A DNA stretch of 64,000 nucleotides, from assembly GCA_043228905.1 (NCBI GenBank), contig JBHGNT010000011.1, positions 19,158,001 to 19,222,000 on the forward strand, in the 5' to 3' direction. The first letter of the stretch is position 1; each line of letters begins with the position of its first letter. This document shows positions 48,061 through 59,360 of this stretch, in pieces. The translations under genes and the position numbers were made by a program. A model generated the notes under the pieces. The model saw only the letters and a program-made list of their open reading frames with translations, had not been told where the DNA came from and did no database searches. Origin of the DNA: Azolla caroliniana. Its lineage: Eukaryota; Polypodiophyta.

Positions 48061-48320
48061 TGTTGAGCGGCAAGCTCAAACCGGAGCCGGATCGGCTGAA
48101 TAAGTCGGAGCCGGTGAGCGAGATGGATCGGGCGAAACGGATCGGTATGACGGTGAGCAACCGAACCGGCAAGCAGTGGAGGCCGAGTGCAATCCGTAAC
48201 CGGAAGTCCAATCGGAAGCCTAGTATAGGATAGACTACTAGGTAGCTATAGTCTCGTAGTAAGTGTCAGATGCTCGTGTGAGCATTGAAGTACATGGTAC
48301 TTCTATCAGTCCCAAGAGGA
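48061..48320 (+). repeat. 3' LTR of Copia element, truncated
   Basis: The first 260 bases match the 5' LTR with four C/T or A/G differences. The sequence then switches to LINE endonuclease sequence at 48321. The break is two bases before the position of the 5' LTR's TTGTATAAATAG promoter word. Confidence 0.92.
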
Positions 48321-49985
48321 TTGCTAATACTCAAGATTCGGTTCACACTCAAATGGTGCTCTTGCAAGAGCAAAATGTCAAGGATCCCCTTAAAGCTCGA
48401 GGATTTGAACTCTTGATAGAAGTTCTTCCTCTCCATTATGCATTTGCTGCCGTCTAGACCATGTATGTTCCATGTGATTAATTTCATGAAATCAATTGTG
48501 AAGTCTCCCAAGAAGGACATAGTCCCTCCCCACGAGTCCATGCCCAAACTCCCTCCCTGATTCTCTCCCATCCTAAAAACATGTCTTTCCTTGTAGCTTC
48601 TTCCATTTCCTCCTCATGGAAGTGTAACACCTCATCGAGGGAGTCTACCAACTCCTCTAGGCATAGTAGTAGTTGCTTTTTAATGCAAGAATGATTGAAA
48701 CTCCCACATATCATTCTAGCATTCATCCACATCACCATCCAATGATCTCCATTCTAGGTGATAGGCAGGTTGTTAAAGTATTTGTGTGCCCTAACTTCTA
48801 TAGAGCTGGAGATCCGTGTCATGTTATTGGTTGAAACCTCTAGGTTTGTTAGATCAAAAGAGATGCCTATAGTAGGCAGCTTGTTTCGTTCAACAATTAC
48901 TACATAAACCCTTAGCCCTAGGGCTTTCCCATGACACAAATCAGTCAGTCTTGTGAGAGCCAGCCGGCTAAACTTATACCCTTGTCAAGCGTGTTCCTTT
49001 CCAGTATTTTTGACCCAACAAATTTAACTGGAACTCTAACATCTGCCTCCATACTTACTTGTCTCAACTCTTGCAACTTCTGAATTTCAAAAGTGATGGA
49101 TAAGCTTTCTTGGCACCTCCTATTGCGTATCCAGTCTTTCATTGCTCTCAATCCAATACTTCCATTTTTGCCAATGGAGGAGGGGGAGCTCATGATAGAT
49201 TCCTGTCTGAGTAATGCACTTTTTAGCAAGACCTCGGGTGTACACGCTATCACCTCTTCAACAATAATTGTCCTTGGATCTTATGTTAGGTCCTCCTCTT
49301 CTTGCAACACTCCAAAACGATTTCACAAATCTACATGAGACGTATCTGTGTTTACTTCTCGTTGCAAACCATTTTTGCATCCCAAAACAAGAGTCCAACC
49401 ATTTGCACCAGTCTTCGTCTTCTCAGCCCCATTGAGGGTACTCGAACTTGTCACCCTTATCGTCTCTTGCTTAGCTAATGGCCTTGTAACCTTCGCCCCC
49501 TTTACATTACTATTGAGATTCCTAGGGCATTCCTTAGCAGTGTGGCCCTTTTTTTTATGATAAAAACATTGGCCAGGTAGTCCTTCATATTCCACTTCCA
49601 CGTTTATCAGTATAGCCTCCACATCATGCACCCTAATTATAGAGGGGAGTGTAGACAAACTTTGCACAAGCACCCTAATCTTAGGGGAGTCTCTGATTAT
49701 GTCTACCATGGTTGCCTTTGAAGGACAAACTGTGCCAATCTTCTCCCCAATATTTTGTATCAAAGGATATAATTGTCGTGGAAGATTAGGAAATACCATA
49801 GATATCACCATGGGATTACCAATTTTCTTAGCCTCATCCATAACATTGAAGTTAGCATGCCACTCCAAACAAAAAGCTCTTCCATATTTGAGCTCCACAC
49901 ATTTCATATCAATAATTTGAGATACATCACTCCCCTCAACCACTTCAATGAGAGAAATTTCGTCCCATATTGACACTCAATTAAC
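48321..49985 (-). mobile_element. LINE, 5' part: ORF1 and endonuclease start
   Basis: Right half of the LINE split by the Copia. On the - strand, 49976-49323 is ORF1 (217 codons, gag-like with DUF4283-type NPMVISMVFPNLPRQLYPL and a knuckle CFYHKKKGHTAKEC whose second Cys is His). Its N-terminus is missing: it starts at the (TA)n at 49988. A second frame, 49253-48945, continues ORF1. ORF2 starts at ATG 48487 with MKLITWNIHGLDG and DILLLQEHHL, the N-terminal motifs of the AP endonuclease, and breaks at 48321. Matching endonuclease sequence resumes at 42559, with some residues lost at the junction. Confidence 0.85.
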
Positions 49986-49987
49986 TA

Positions 49988-50006
49988 TATATATATATAT
50001 ATATAT
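49988..50006. repeat. (TA)n at the LINE 5' end
   Basis: About nine TA units mark the right border of the LINE. This may be the original insertion site. Confidence 0.8.
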
Positions 50007-50009
50007 GCA

Positions 50010-53000
50010 AAAGTTTCTATACCACGGTCCACTTATACGATTTTGTGCATAGTCCAAAGTATTTAATAAAAGCATCACATCATGTGGATAACAAAAGCAT
50101 AATATTTGCATTCCCAATGGTAACCTCTTAATGCCTTCTTATTTTACAAACTCATTAACCATTTGTATCATTACACCAATGTGTAAGCCAAAGTGTGAGT
50201 GTCCTTGCTTCACGCCAATAATGTTTGTGAACAAAATCTGAAATTCCATATACATATACATATAATGTATACATATACATGTACAAATACGTATGCATCA
50301 TTGCTCATAGATGTATCATGTGACCATATACTCTCACCATCTTAAAAGCTACTCTTATGGCATTATATCATAAGCTTTCTTGAAGTTTACAAGGAATCAA
50401 TATAATAATTTACCATTCAAATGTGTTTCCTCCATTAGGTCTCAAAGGTTGATGAGGTGGCCAATAGTGATTGTAAAGCATGCAGTCTTTTTAATATCTT
50501 CACCGTATGTCATTAGCTTTGTTTCCATTAGAGATACAAATAAATTTGAGATACGAGAATCAACCATGACCGTCCATTAGTTGTGTGCATTATTTATATT
50601 TCCCTCTTTAAGTAAAGGTTTGATCCTATTTGTATTTCTTTATATCACATCGTAGTGCGCAATTGGACTTACAATATATTCAAAGATGTGTTTCTCTCAT
50701 TTATTTGAGCATTTTACTGTTGATACTTTGAAGATATTTGCTTTACAAGTTGCCAATTTGTTTAGTCATATGGATTCATACTCAATTGTAAATAAGGAAA
50801 GGATATGTGAAGGAGAACCATAACTCACAATCGTTCTCATGTTTGATTATTCATATATATTTTTACAAATGATAACATAAGCCCATAAGAGTTAAGTTAC
50901 CATAACTATATGCACATGCTTTATTTTTTCATGAAAAAATATCCTCCATTGGTATTAAAAGTAAAGTGGCCAGAGGCAATATACAAAGTAGCCCATATAT
51001 TAAAAAAAATGTTGTAAAGTAGTGGACGAATGAAGAAAGTACAATGAAACATACCATTCTCTAGATCAGCAAGACGAAGAAGAACACAACATGAGTACTC
51101 CTATGACTTGTTTGTGAATCGTTAAGGAATTCCAAGTGATAGAAACACCATCTTCCAACAACTATATGCACATGTTTTCTCTTAGGTTTGTTAAGATTAT
51201 AGATTAATGTCTATATCAAGAAGAAAATGGGGGCATACATAAACATAAGGAAGTGCATAAATTGAAGAGGCTATAACAAATACATGTTGAAATGCTAGAC
51301 ATAAATGTGTTTGTGATAAGAATATAAGAAGTATTTGTCTCTTTGGCACTAATGCTAAACCACATGCACATATTTTTTGTGCATACACACCAGTGTAATT
51401 GTTAAAACACGGTCGACCCAAAATACCATGCATTGTTGTCTTCCACTCAAGTTCTCGTAAATATAATTACCCAATACTTATGTTCATTTATTAATTACGG
51501 TGTCATTTTACATAAATACTTTTCTGCATATAGCACTACCTAGTACCATCAATAAAATTGTAAGGAAAACCCACAATAGGAAAGCATTACTTTTATTCAT
51601 CACAAATAATTTCGTTTTGATTCAAGCGCTTAACTTAGATTGGGTATTATAAAAACTCTTTGTAAATTATGTCTTGAGATTAACCACACTAATAATTTGC
51701 TTTTAAGAAAGGCTTAATAAAATGTTCTTTGATATTTATTTTACACAATACGAGGAGTGGAAGTGATAACATTACCCTTTTACATAATGGTTAATAGGAA
51801 GTTGAAGTCTAACGATCACAAATATATATCACAACTTCTTGATAAAGTAACCTTTCCATGGATATTGGAAAGGCATCCATTGTGTCCAAGTTTTTACAAT
51901 CTATAAACATAATATTCATTTTGATATGTACATATACAAATATAAAGGTGTGAAAATTTACATTGTAAAGGGGCAACATACTGATGTTGTTTTGAAGCCA
52001 TTAGCTTTCTTAAATCAATCATTTGTAGGCGTTGAAATTCTCCATTTACTTTGAAATACCAAATCATTGGAGAAAATAAGACAATAACACCAAACACTCA
52101 TGTGCATGAACCTTGGACACAAATAATAATTACAAGAATTTAAATAAATGTAAATTTGCATACCAATTCAAGATTCTAAAGACATAATTACAGATCTCAT
52201 AAAAGTTTAATGATAACACATTTGTATGTGGTCCATCGTACTCTTTATAAAAAGGTTTGGCAATTTCATCATTAGAGATGTTAATCAATCCAATTATTCT
52301 CAAACAATAGCTTAATAGTAGGGTTCTTGTACATTAATGTTGATGTATATTTTAGAGGTGTCATACATCTAATACGTCTATTGATTTTTACATGTTCCTA
52401 ACATTACGAAAATGTCATTGTCATTATTGAAAACATTGATTATAGCTTGGTCAAGGATGACATGCACTCTAGGGGGTATCATATAGGGAATGAAATCCGT
52501 GGCTATGGTGTAGCTTGTGGTTTTTCCTTATGTGGACCTAATTTGGTTTATATGTTGGTGTCGCCACCACACTTATGCTTTACGACTAGCTTTGCGTAAT
52601 CTTTTTTTCTTTATTGAAAAGGAGTGGGTATGTGCAATTATTATTAAAAAGAACAGAAAGGACATACATACAATGTCTACATCTCTAACAATACTTGGAT
52701 AGTCTCAAATTTCATAGAGGAATTTTCAACAAGAATTCTCTACACCATCGATGTCAATTCATAACTTATCATATAAGTTGGGTATGTATGCATGTGTTTC
52801 CCGCCGAATGTTTGAATATGTGACATAATGATGTTACAATTTTTGTAGATGCGTGGATCATAAGTTGATTTGTGCTAAAAAGCCATCATGTTTTCCGTGG
52901 AATGTAAGGCCTCTACCCATATCATGCCAAATGGAACGATGAACTATAGTTAACCTATAAGTTCTTGGAATATGCAACAAGTCTTTGTTGCAAAGGAAAT

Positions 53001-53240
53001 GAGATGAACAGTGGCGGTTTATGTAAGATAAATAATAGTATGTGCAATGCTGAGTTGGTGATTATGATAACGTTGATCCATGCATTTTATTGGATAATAA
53101 ACGTTTTCTAAGCACAATGCAAGTTGGCGATGGTTGGTGACATCATTAACACAAATATCATATATGGTAATGTATATAGCATAGACCTTTTTCTTGTGAA
53201 ATGAATATTATATGACAAGGTTACAACATCACCACTTTAT
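50010..53240. other. Intergenic, AT-rich
   Basis: No gene, RNA or structured repeat recognised in 3.2 kb. Only short ORFs without domains are present. The last 300 bases lead into the promoter of small-protein gene 2. Confidence 0.4.
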
Positions 53241-53261
53241 TCTTGTATGGAATGTCAAGTC

Positions 53262-53269
53262 TATATAAG
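53262..53269 (+). promoter_or_regulatory. TATA box of small-protein gene 2
   Basis: TATATAAG within GTCTATATAAGGGCAT, 95 bases before the ATG at 53357. The surrounding word resembles those before the genes at 34861 and 63756. Confidence 0.55.
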
Positions 53270-53356
53270 GGCATCTCAAAGAGTGGGATGATGGGAAGAG
53301 TCGGGAAGAACATAAGAGAGAGCCAAGGAGACATCGTAGTAGATAGAAAGAGAAGT

Positions 53357-53593
53357 ATGGAGAATGGTAATGGAACAATAAGCTATGGAGGAGTTAGTAT
53401 TTTAATGGCTAGTAATAATAACAATAGAGCATTGCCAAGAAGAGGGCATGTGAAGAAAGAAATTGCAACAAAGTTTGTGCGTTATTTGAGTGGACGCAAA
53501 ACCTATCCATCCAACTCGAGCAACGAGATGAGATCCTCCACCCCACCCTCCTCGTTATCATCTGAGCCCTCTTATCATTTTCCACCAACTTGA
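53357..53593 (+). CDS. Small basic protein, PRRGxVK family, member 2
   Basis: Intron-less, 78 residues from ATG 53357 to TGA 53593. The frame is open further upstream, but the TATA box at 53262 would put transcription start near 53290. Alternative ATGs are 53288/53291 and 53405. The core ALPRRGHVKKEIATKFVRYL (about residues 24-43) aligns with the genes at 34861 and 63756. It is preceded by an Asn-rich stretch and followed by a Ser/Pro-rich tail (RSSTPPSSLSSEPSYHFPPT). No signal peptide or membrane segment. No named domain is recognised. Which ATG is used is uncertain. Confidence 0.55.
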   Translation: MENGNGTISYGGVSILMASNNNNRALPRRGHVKKEIATKFVRYLSGRKTYPSNSSNEMRSSTPPSSLSSEPSYHFPPT

Positions 53594-53654
53594 AGCCTCA
53601 CCAACTACAATTGTATATCCACTCTTACCAACTACACTCAAACCCATTCTTTGA

Positions 53655-53730
53655 CATATACATACATACATACATACTTACATACATACATACATACTTA
53701 CTTACTTACTTACTTACTTACATACATACG
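53655..53730. repeat. (TACA)n/(TACT)n microsatellite
   Basis: A compound tetranucleotide tract just downstream of small-protein gene 2. It produces the THTYILTYIHTYLLTY translation. Confidence 0.9.
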
Positions 53731-53739
53731 TTGTTTACT

Positions 53740-56290
53740 TTACAAATAGCATTTGTTACTTGTATGTATACACTCAACCTTAGATTAGACAAAAAGACTC
53801 GAGCTTCGTTGTACAAAATATCATTTAATCCACCCACTAATAACATAGTAGAGAAGCAACATACTATGAATCTATTAATATGCATGCAAAGTCCAATCTC
53901 TAACGTTTCCTCAAAGACTTAGAGCAATGAAAATCCAAAATTTGTACAACTCTTTTCTCCATGGCTCTCGATGTTGCTTTTGGCTTTTATGTGTTTCTCC
54001 TAAGCTCAATGAATAATTGTCTCATTCTTGTACAAAAATCCCAATGGATTGAATTTATAACTCCTATTACTATCATATGAGAGTACAATGGGGATTGGGG
54101 GTATTATTTTGAGGTAATTCATAAACACTTACTTGAGAGATAGGCCCTATTTTACGAAGAAGTCATACAATAACTGGGACAATATAGGGTAGTAGGTATA
54201 TACATATGTGTGTGATTGTGTAGTTAGGTATGCATGTAATATATGCACCATGTAAGGGGCACATAACATTGCACTAATGCATGCTACATAACACTCATTA
54301 TGAATGGTGAAATTTTCATGGGCTCAAATATTTGTGTTTTAGCTTAGTACATTTAGGAAAGGGCATATAGTTGCACTTCTTCATAGGGTTCTACATAATA
54401 AAGTGGACTCACAAGTGTACATAAGTAGGATTGAAAAGGGGTATGTCAGACTCATCATATTCAAAGAATCATGAGACACATATGTAAGGGGGTTGAAATC
54501 CGTCAAGTTTGAACTCTTCATATAATTGCGAATAAGTGTAAAAGAGGGACATGTGAGTATATATACAGCCAAAATGTAGAGAGTTTTATCTTGGGTGTAT
54601 ACATATAGATAATGCCCCTTCACCCAAAGAATGAAACGATTAGGAAACAAAACTGCTCCTTGAGCCTTAACTATCTTTGACTATGTTACATGTTTAAATA
54701 TATGGAGCATGATGGGTAGCCTAACTAGAGAAAGTTCTAGTAGAAGATACAACACTATATACCAATAAAACCCAAATTGGCCCATTTAGAAAAACATCCA
54801 AATGTGTATTAGAAGTATAATAGGCCCATGGTGACCTATATAAACATCTTATAAATTTGACCATAGGTTCCCATTCTTGATATTGATGTTAGTTATACAT
54901 GGATTTACCTCATCTTTGATCGCTATACAAAAGCACCTTAAGAACTATCTATGGTGTTAATTCACTAAAGTTGCAGTTTGTAGGCCTTGTGTCTTTCTTC
55001 AAACTCTTGAATTTGAGGCCTTGGCTACTCTACTCTCACACCCATTATGTGTAGGCCAATGATATGACATGACGAATGTCAAGCTCGAGGTTAGATCGTT
55101 CTTCTAGCATCCAAGCTTGATGGTGATCCTATATTGGCTCTATGGTTGGGAGTCAAATGCATAACTTTACCTTATGTAGGATGGATCCATAAAAGACCGT
55201 GCTTTCCCATTAGTTAGGAAAGTTTTTTATAGAAAATTGATTGTGTGAGAACTACATTACAGAAAACAAAATGTATACATTTGCAAAATTACATGTATTA
55301 CTCTTTATTTGTAGGGTGTCTATGTAGGGCTTTTTGTTTTGAAACATTATTTGGAAGCCTAAGTTTATTTTCGAGAATATAATGTCTAGTAATATTGTGG
55401 TGTCCCTTTCAAATGCACATAATATATATGGTTGCCAACAACCTACAAGGTAATATTTCTAATGGAAAAAATAGAATAGAATTAGGATATTTGTGGTGGA
55501 ATATGAACACCATGTGCATACATTCCCAACAAATGCATCAAATGACCAATGCCGCTAAATATTGGTAAATTAATTATAATACCTTTCTCTGGTCAAGTTA
55601 GTGACAACATCTTTTCATCGTATATTTGTTTACGCACTTGTTCTTTAACCTCATTGTATATGGCTTCCAAACCACAATTCAACAACAAAAATGAGGAGTT
55701 TAATTAAAACTTAACTTCTATACTTAATTAGCTAGCACAATTGATCAAAACTTACATATAGAAAATCATAAAAGGAAACACCACACTTATTGTTAACACC
55801 AACCATGCTCAATACAAAGTGTGGTCTTGAATGATGGGGATATTACAAGGACATTTTTACCTCCTAGTATTTATAGTGTATTGTACCGATTTTGAAAAAT
55901 GTGTTAAAAGTAGTGCATCTAATACAATGATACATGCATAACAAATTTGGAGTATGCTTGAATGAATTCGAGGAGTCAAACCACACATCTTGTTGGTAAT
56001 TGTTGAAACCTCAAAGTTATTCCTTTAAAATCATATTAGTATGCTTGGTTTGGCCTTCACTTTGTAGACAATAGCTTCAAAAGAGCTTGCAAGAAATTCT
56101 AAGCAGTTTGGGCAAGTGTGTCCAAAACTTTGAGATGAACCTTCGCCTAGAAATACCTAAGAGTAATTCTACAAATGATCAAGCATATATGTGATGGAGA
56201 TAAGTCGTTTATGTTTGTGTGTTATATGTATGTGTATGTGAGAAAGAGTTAGGAAGCAAGATTATAGAGCCCTTAAGGGATCCAAAAGAA
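53740..56290. other. Intergenic, AT-rich
   Basis: No gene or structured element recognised. Confidence 0.4.
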
Positions 56291-56307
56291 TTTCTCACAA
56301 CAATTTT

Positions 56308-56587
56308 ATTTTATTTTATTTCCAAAAAAAGATACTACATTATTATTATTAGAAAACGCAATAAGGCTAAACATACAAGATATACAACAAATCCCCTATA
56401 TTTTTCTAAATTCTAACCATTGGCTTAAATAAATACTTTGGTGTTGAGTAAAACCACTCCACCTTATCAAGAAGCCGTCTATAAAATATATCTATGTCCT
56501 AGATGGCGTGAAACTCCAAACGCTTAAGCTCCGCTTGGTGCGTATTACCTTTTATACTATCCAACAATTCTCTAAGATTATGCACAA
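56308..56587 (-). mobile_element. 5'-truncated LINE tail with 15-bp TSD
   Basis: TCTCACAACAATTTT occurs at 56293-56307 and 56588-56602. Between them, on the - strand, lies the last about 280 bases of the same LINE as at 7640-7925 (GGAGCTTAAGCGTTTGGAGT, GGTTAGAATTTAGAAAAA, GTAGTATCTTTTTTTGG) with its A-rich tail. The duplication is perfect, so this is relatively young. Confidence 0.85.
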
Positions 56588-56602
56588 TCTCACAACAATT
56601 TT

Positions 56603-57425
56603 TTATGGTCCTAAATCTCAGGTTTGAGGATTTTTAAATCAATTACATTTAGTGGCTTAAATATATCCCATTCAAAATCCATTCATGTTACTTCACTTGG
56701 GCTAGTTGGAACGTGGGTGATAAATATAACATTAACATTGTTTGTGTCATCGTTATAGAAGGGGATCACCATTATTAAAAGATTTTGATGGGTATGTTAA
56801 GGAACTTTAAGCATGATTAAGAGATATTGATAACATGGGGTTGGTGATAAAAGAGATGTGAAGTTATATAAGGATGTTGCTTGCCCTACCTTGACTTACG
56901 CGAATTTCTTTTGCCTTCTTACATGTGATATCACTTGGGATAAAGAAACACCGATAGATTAGTTTTGCCTTAGCCATTGGCTATCATTATATTCATAATA
57001 ATCATCGCAACATAGTAGTTAACAACTTGATCGCTATACTCATGGTAATGGTTAGAACATTTCACATGGTAATTTTTGAAGTATTTCACCTAATTGTCAA
57101 TTGGAAAACATGGATTGTAGGAAAGTGGCAAGCATGCCTCAAGGTTAGGTTGTAAACATGCACAATTTCAATATCCTCAAACATATTTGCTCTTGTTATT
57201 CTTGTATGTGGTAAAAAATCCATCCCTTCTTTCTTTTTTGATTCATTATTGTTTTTGGTTTTAGCCTTGACACTACCTCTCATTAGAGAGCTTGCTAAGT
57301 TTCATAAGCAACATAACCTCTTTCCCCATATTTTGTGACGAGAGAATACCTTAATGTTATATTTGGTGTCCTAGATGGATTGGTCGGCCGTGAATAATAA
57401 TAAATATAATTATACATATTTCTAT
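56603..57425. other. Intergenic, nothing recognised
   Basis: AT-rich with short domain-less ORFs. Confidence 0.4.
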
Positions 57426-57429
57426 CTTG

Positions 57430-57745
57430 TCCTTTTTGTTTGTTCTAGATACTCTAACATACACTTTTGTGCATGTCATATACCTCATGGGTTGGTTTTG
57501 ATTTACAGGAGATGACAAATTGTTTGTGAGTGTTTATATAGTAGATATTGCAAAATAGGAAGGTTCACATACGATAACACATGTTTGCCTTTTTTGTTTG
57601 TTTCGGATACTCTAACATACATTTTTGTACATGTCTTATACCTCATGGATTGGTTTTGATCTAGAAGAGATATGGCAAATTGTTCGTGAGTGTTTATATG
57701 GTAGATATAGCAAAATAGGTAAGGTTCACACACACATAATGATAA
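57430..57745. repeat. 158-bp tandem duplication
   Basis: Two units (ACTCTAACATACA at 57451 and 57609) of about 90% identity, 320 bases upstream of the secreted-peptide gene. The overlapping ORF on the - strand is repeat-derived. Confidence 0.8.
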
Positions 57746-58017
57746 TATTATGCCAACTTTGATAAATGTGAGTTTGAACCATGTGCAACTTCTCAAGAGA
57801 TCTAGTGAAGAAGTTATAGGGTTCAACAATTAATAAAAAAAAGGGTGTGAGAATTTTAGTGTGTCGAGGAATAAAAAGGAATATTGATTGCTTGTTAAAA
57901 GGTAAGAGAAGTCTCGATAATGGGCATTGTTAATGGGTGCCCACACATATTATTCTCATTTTGGACTTTGAAAAGAATAAGTGTGAGTCACCCTAAAAAG
58001 TGATGATATTGTGAACA

Positions 58018-58025
58018 TATAAATA
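58018..58025 (+). promoter_or_regulatory. TATA box of the secreted-peptide gene
   Basis: TATAAATA lies 50 bases before the ATG at 58068, implying a very short leader. Confidence 0.5.
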
Positions 58026-58067
58026 TAAGAACATGTTGGAGTGGGAGTGGGAGAGAGACAAGACTAA

Positions 58068-58250
58068 ATGGGTTCCTTGAAGAGAACTCTAGTGTTTCTT
58101 TTAATTGTCCTCCTCTTTCAACGACTCGTCTATAATGGAGGATCCTTTGTCAATGATTATGCAGGAGATTATATGCCTTCTCATAATGAAGATTTTGGTC
58201 TCTCTCCTCCCCCTCTTCCTAATCCCACTAGACGTCTTCTAGAATACTAG
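58068..58250 (+). CDS. Small secreted peptide precursor, RGF/GLV-like motif
   Basis: Intron-less, 60 residues. Residues 1-25 (MGSLKRTLVFLLIVLLFQRL...) form a basic start and hydrophobic core typical of a signal peptide. The mature part begins near GSFVNDYAGDYMPSHNEDFG and continues LSPPPLPNPTRRLLEY. DY followed by P-S-H-N recalls the RGF/GLV/CLEL consensus (sulphated DY ... P-x-HN), but spacing is shorter and the motif is not at the C-terminus. Asp-Tyr pairs are also substrates for tyrosine sulphation in PSY and CIF peptides. The Thr-Arg-Arg near the end could be a processing site. An extracellular signalling role is inferred, not shown. A TATA box sits 50 bases upstream. Confidence 0.6.
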   Translation: MGSLKRTLVFLLIVLLFQRLVYNGGSFVNDYAGDYMPSHNEDFGLSPPPLPNPTRRLLEY

Positions 58251-59108
58251 CTATTAATTTTTACACATATGTACATAATACACACACACACAGATAGATC
58301 TAACCATGATAATGCTTTCATTTGAACTAATAAATCTAGTTATTTTTCATTATCATCTAGTTCTCCCTACTCATAATTAATCTATGATGTAGTTATGACA
58401 ACCTTGGATCAAATTTGGGCCTCATATGAAATGCCATGCGATCATGTTACTTCTACATTGCAAGATGGATTAAGTTTTAAATAGATGTTACCAAATCTGT
58501 ATCATATGAGCTAGCATTATAAATATCTCAGTGAGAAGATTCCAATTCATCAACAAGCAATCAAATTGGAATTATGTGAAAGTTAAGAAGCTTTCCCAAA
58601 AACCAAAACCTAGAAGTTCCCCGAGAGAAGCACTTTTCGTATTGGTTGAATGGTAAGCACTTTAGAATGATCCAAATTTAGTTCGGTTGATAATCAATAT
58701 TGGTTAGTAAACATGTCCAATGAAACCCTAACTATAGTCTATTATCAATTGGTTCTTATTTATGATCAATATATCATGAACTAACAATGATTAATAAATA
58801 CTTATTGCTACAAGTTGTATTAGTAAATTTTACCAAGTTTTTATTAGTAGTTTTTAAGACTACTAATAAGTTGATGGTGAACCAAAATTTGATGGTGAAC
58901 CAAATTTTCTCTAAGTATGCAAGAATCTCCAAACTATATAGAAAATTTAGAAATTAGCTTAAAGTGTATTGATAGTTTTTTATAGGACTAACTTGATCAT
59001 TGTATGTATCGTATGGTGGTATTGTACATAAATGTGTCTAAGGCCCTATGAATACTAGAAAGTTCATGTTGTAGCGATTGACTTCTATAGACATGTTGTA
59101 CACCTAAG
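58251..59108. other. Intergenic, nothing recognised
   Basis: AT-rich. A (CA)n run lies at 58280-58291. Confidence 0.4.
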
Positions 59109-59122
59109 TTACAAGTCATCAT

Positions 59123-59262
59123 TGTAACTAGGCTCAATTTCTAGGACTTGAGCGGAGGGGGATTCCCCGTTCTATGCTTAAGCCTCCTTGTACAGTCTCT
59201 TTGTAATAATCTTACCTAACTAATGGGAAAGTAGCTTCATTTTGGAAAAAAAGAAGAAGAAT
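59123..59262 (+). mobile_element. 5'-truncated LINE tail with 14-bp TSD
   Basis: TTACAAGTCATCAT flanks it at 59109-59122 and 59263-59276. Inside is a LINE 3' end: CTTGTACAGTCTCTTTGTAA, CTAACTAATGGGAAAGTAGC and TTTTGGAAAAAAAGAAGAAG. Confidence 0.85.
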
Positions 59263-59360
59263 TTACAAGTCATCATACATAAATACTGTTGGTTTTTCAA
59301 ACTGATATCTTTTTCGTTTTTTAATAAACAATTATCATCACATTACAACGATTTTGGAGT

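Larger units (their letters stand above)
43050..48066 (+). pseudogene. Copia gag-pol polyprotein, broken, with C-terminal extension
   Basis: One reading frame from ATG 43050. Gag (YASWSYKMHQYLLGHGYW, LNV.Q..SVADYTGR) with a CCHC knuckle near 43845 whose first Cys is Phe. Protease (WYVDSGASNHM, about 44068). Integrase with D-D-E readable (IHSDVWGP, LRSDGGKEY, PEQNGVAERKN); its zinc module reads CEAY instead of CEAC. RT with LLYVDDLVIT (about 46392) and RNase H (GYTGADWAGD, where the first Asp of the usual YTDADW is Gly). In-frame stops: TAG 44301, TGA 45465, TGA 47043. A frameshift lies near 47190, after which the frame resumes at GEVDLRYVHTDRQVADIFTK. After LDVPHLRG, where Copia normally ends, the frame stays open for about 245 more codons, charged and Lys/Arg/Glu/Asp/Ser-rich, and stops only inside the 3' LTR. 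Confidence 0.9.
42560..48320 (+). mobile_element. Ty1/Copia retrotransposon, GC-rich, 3' LTR truncated
   Basis: 5.76 kb. 5' LTR 42560-42955 (TGTTGAGC...TTTACA), primer-binding site 42956-42967, gag-pol 43050 to 48066, polypurine tract 48049-48060, partial 3' LTR 48061-48320. The two LTRs align without gaps over 260 bases, with four transitions. The last 136 bases expected of the 3' LTR, the part with the TATA box, are missing, so no target duplication can be seen. The element interrupts the endonuclease domain of a LINE. It is strikingly GC-rich compared with the surrounding AT-rich DNA. The domain order protease-integrase-RT-RNase H defines Copia. Confidence 0.95.
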
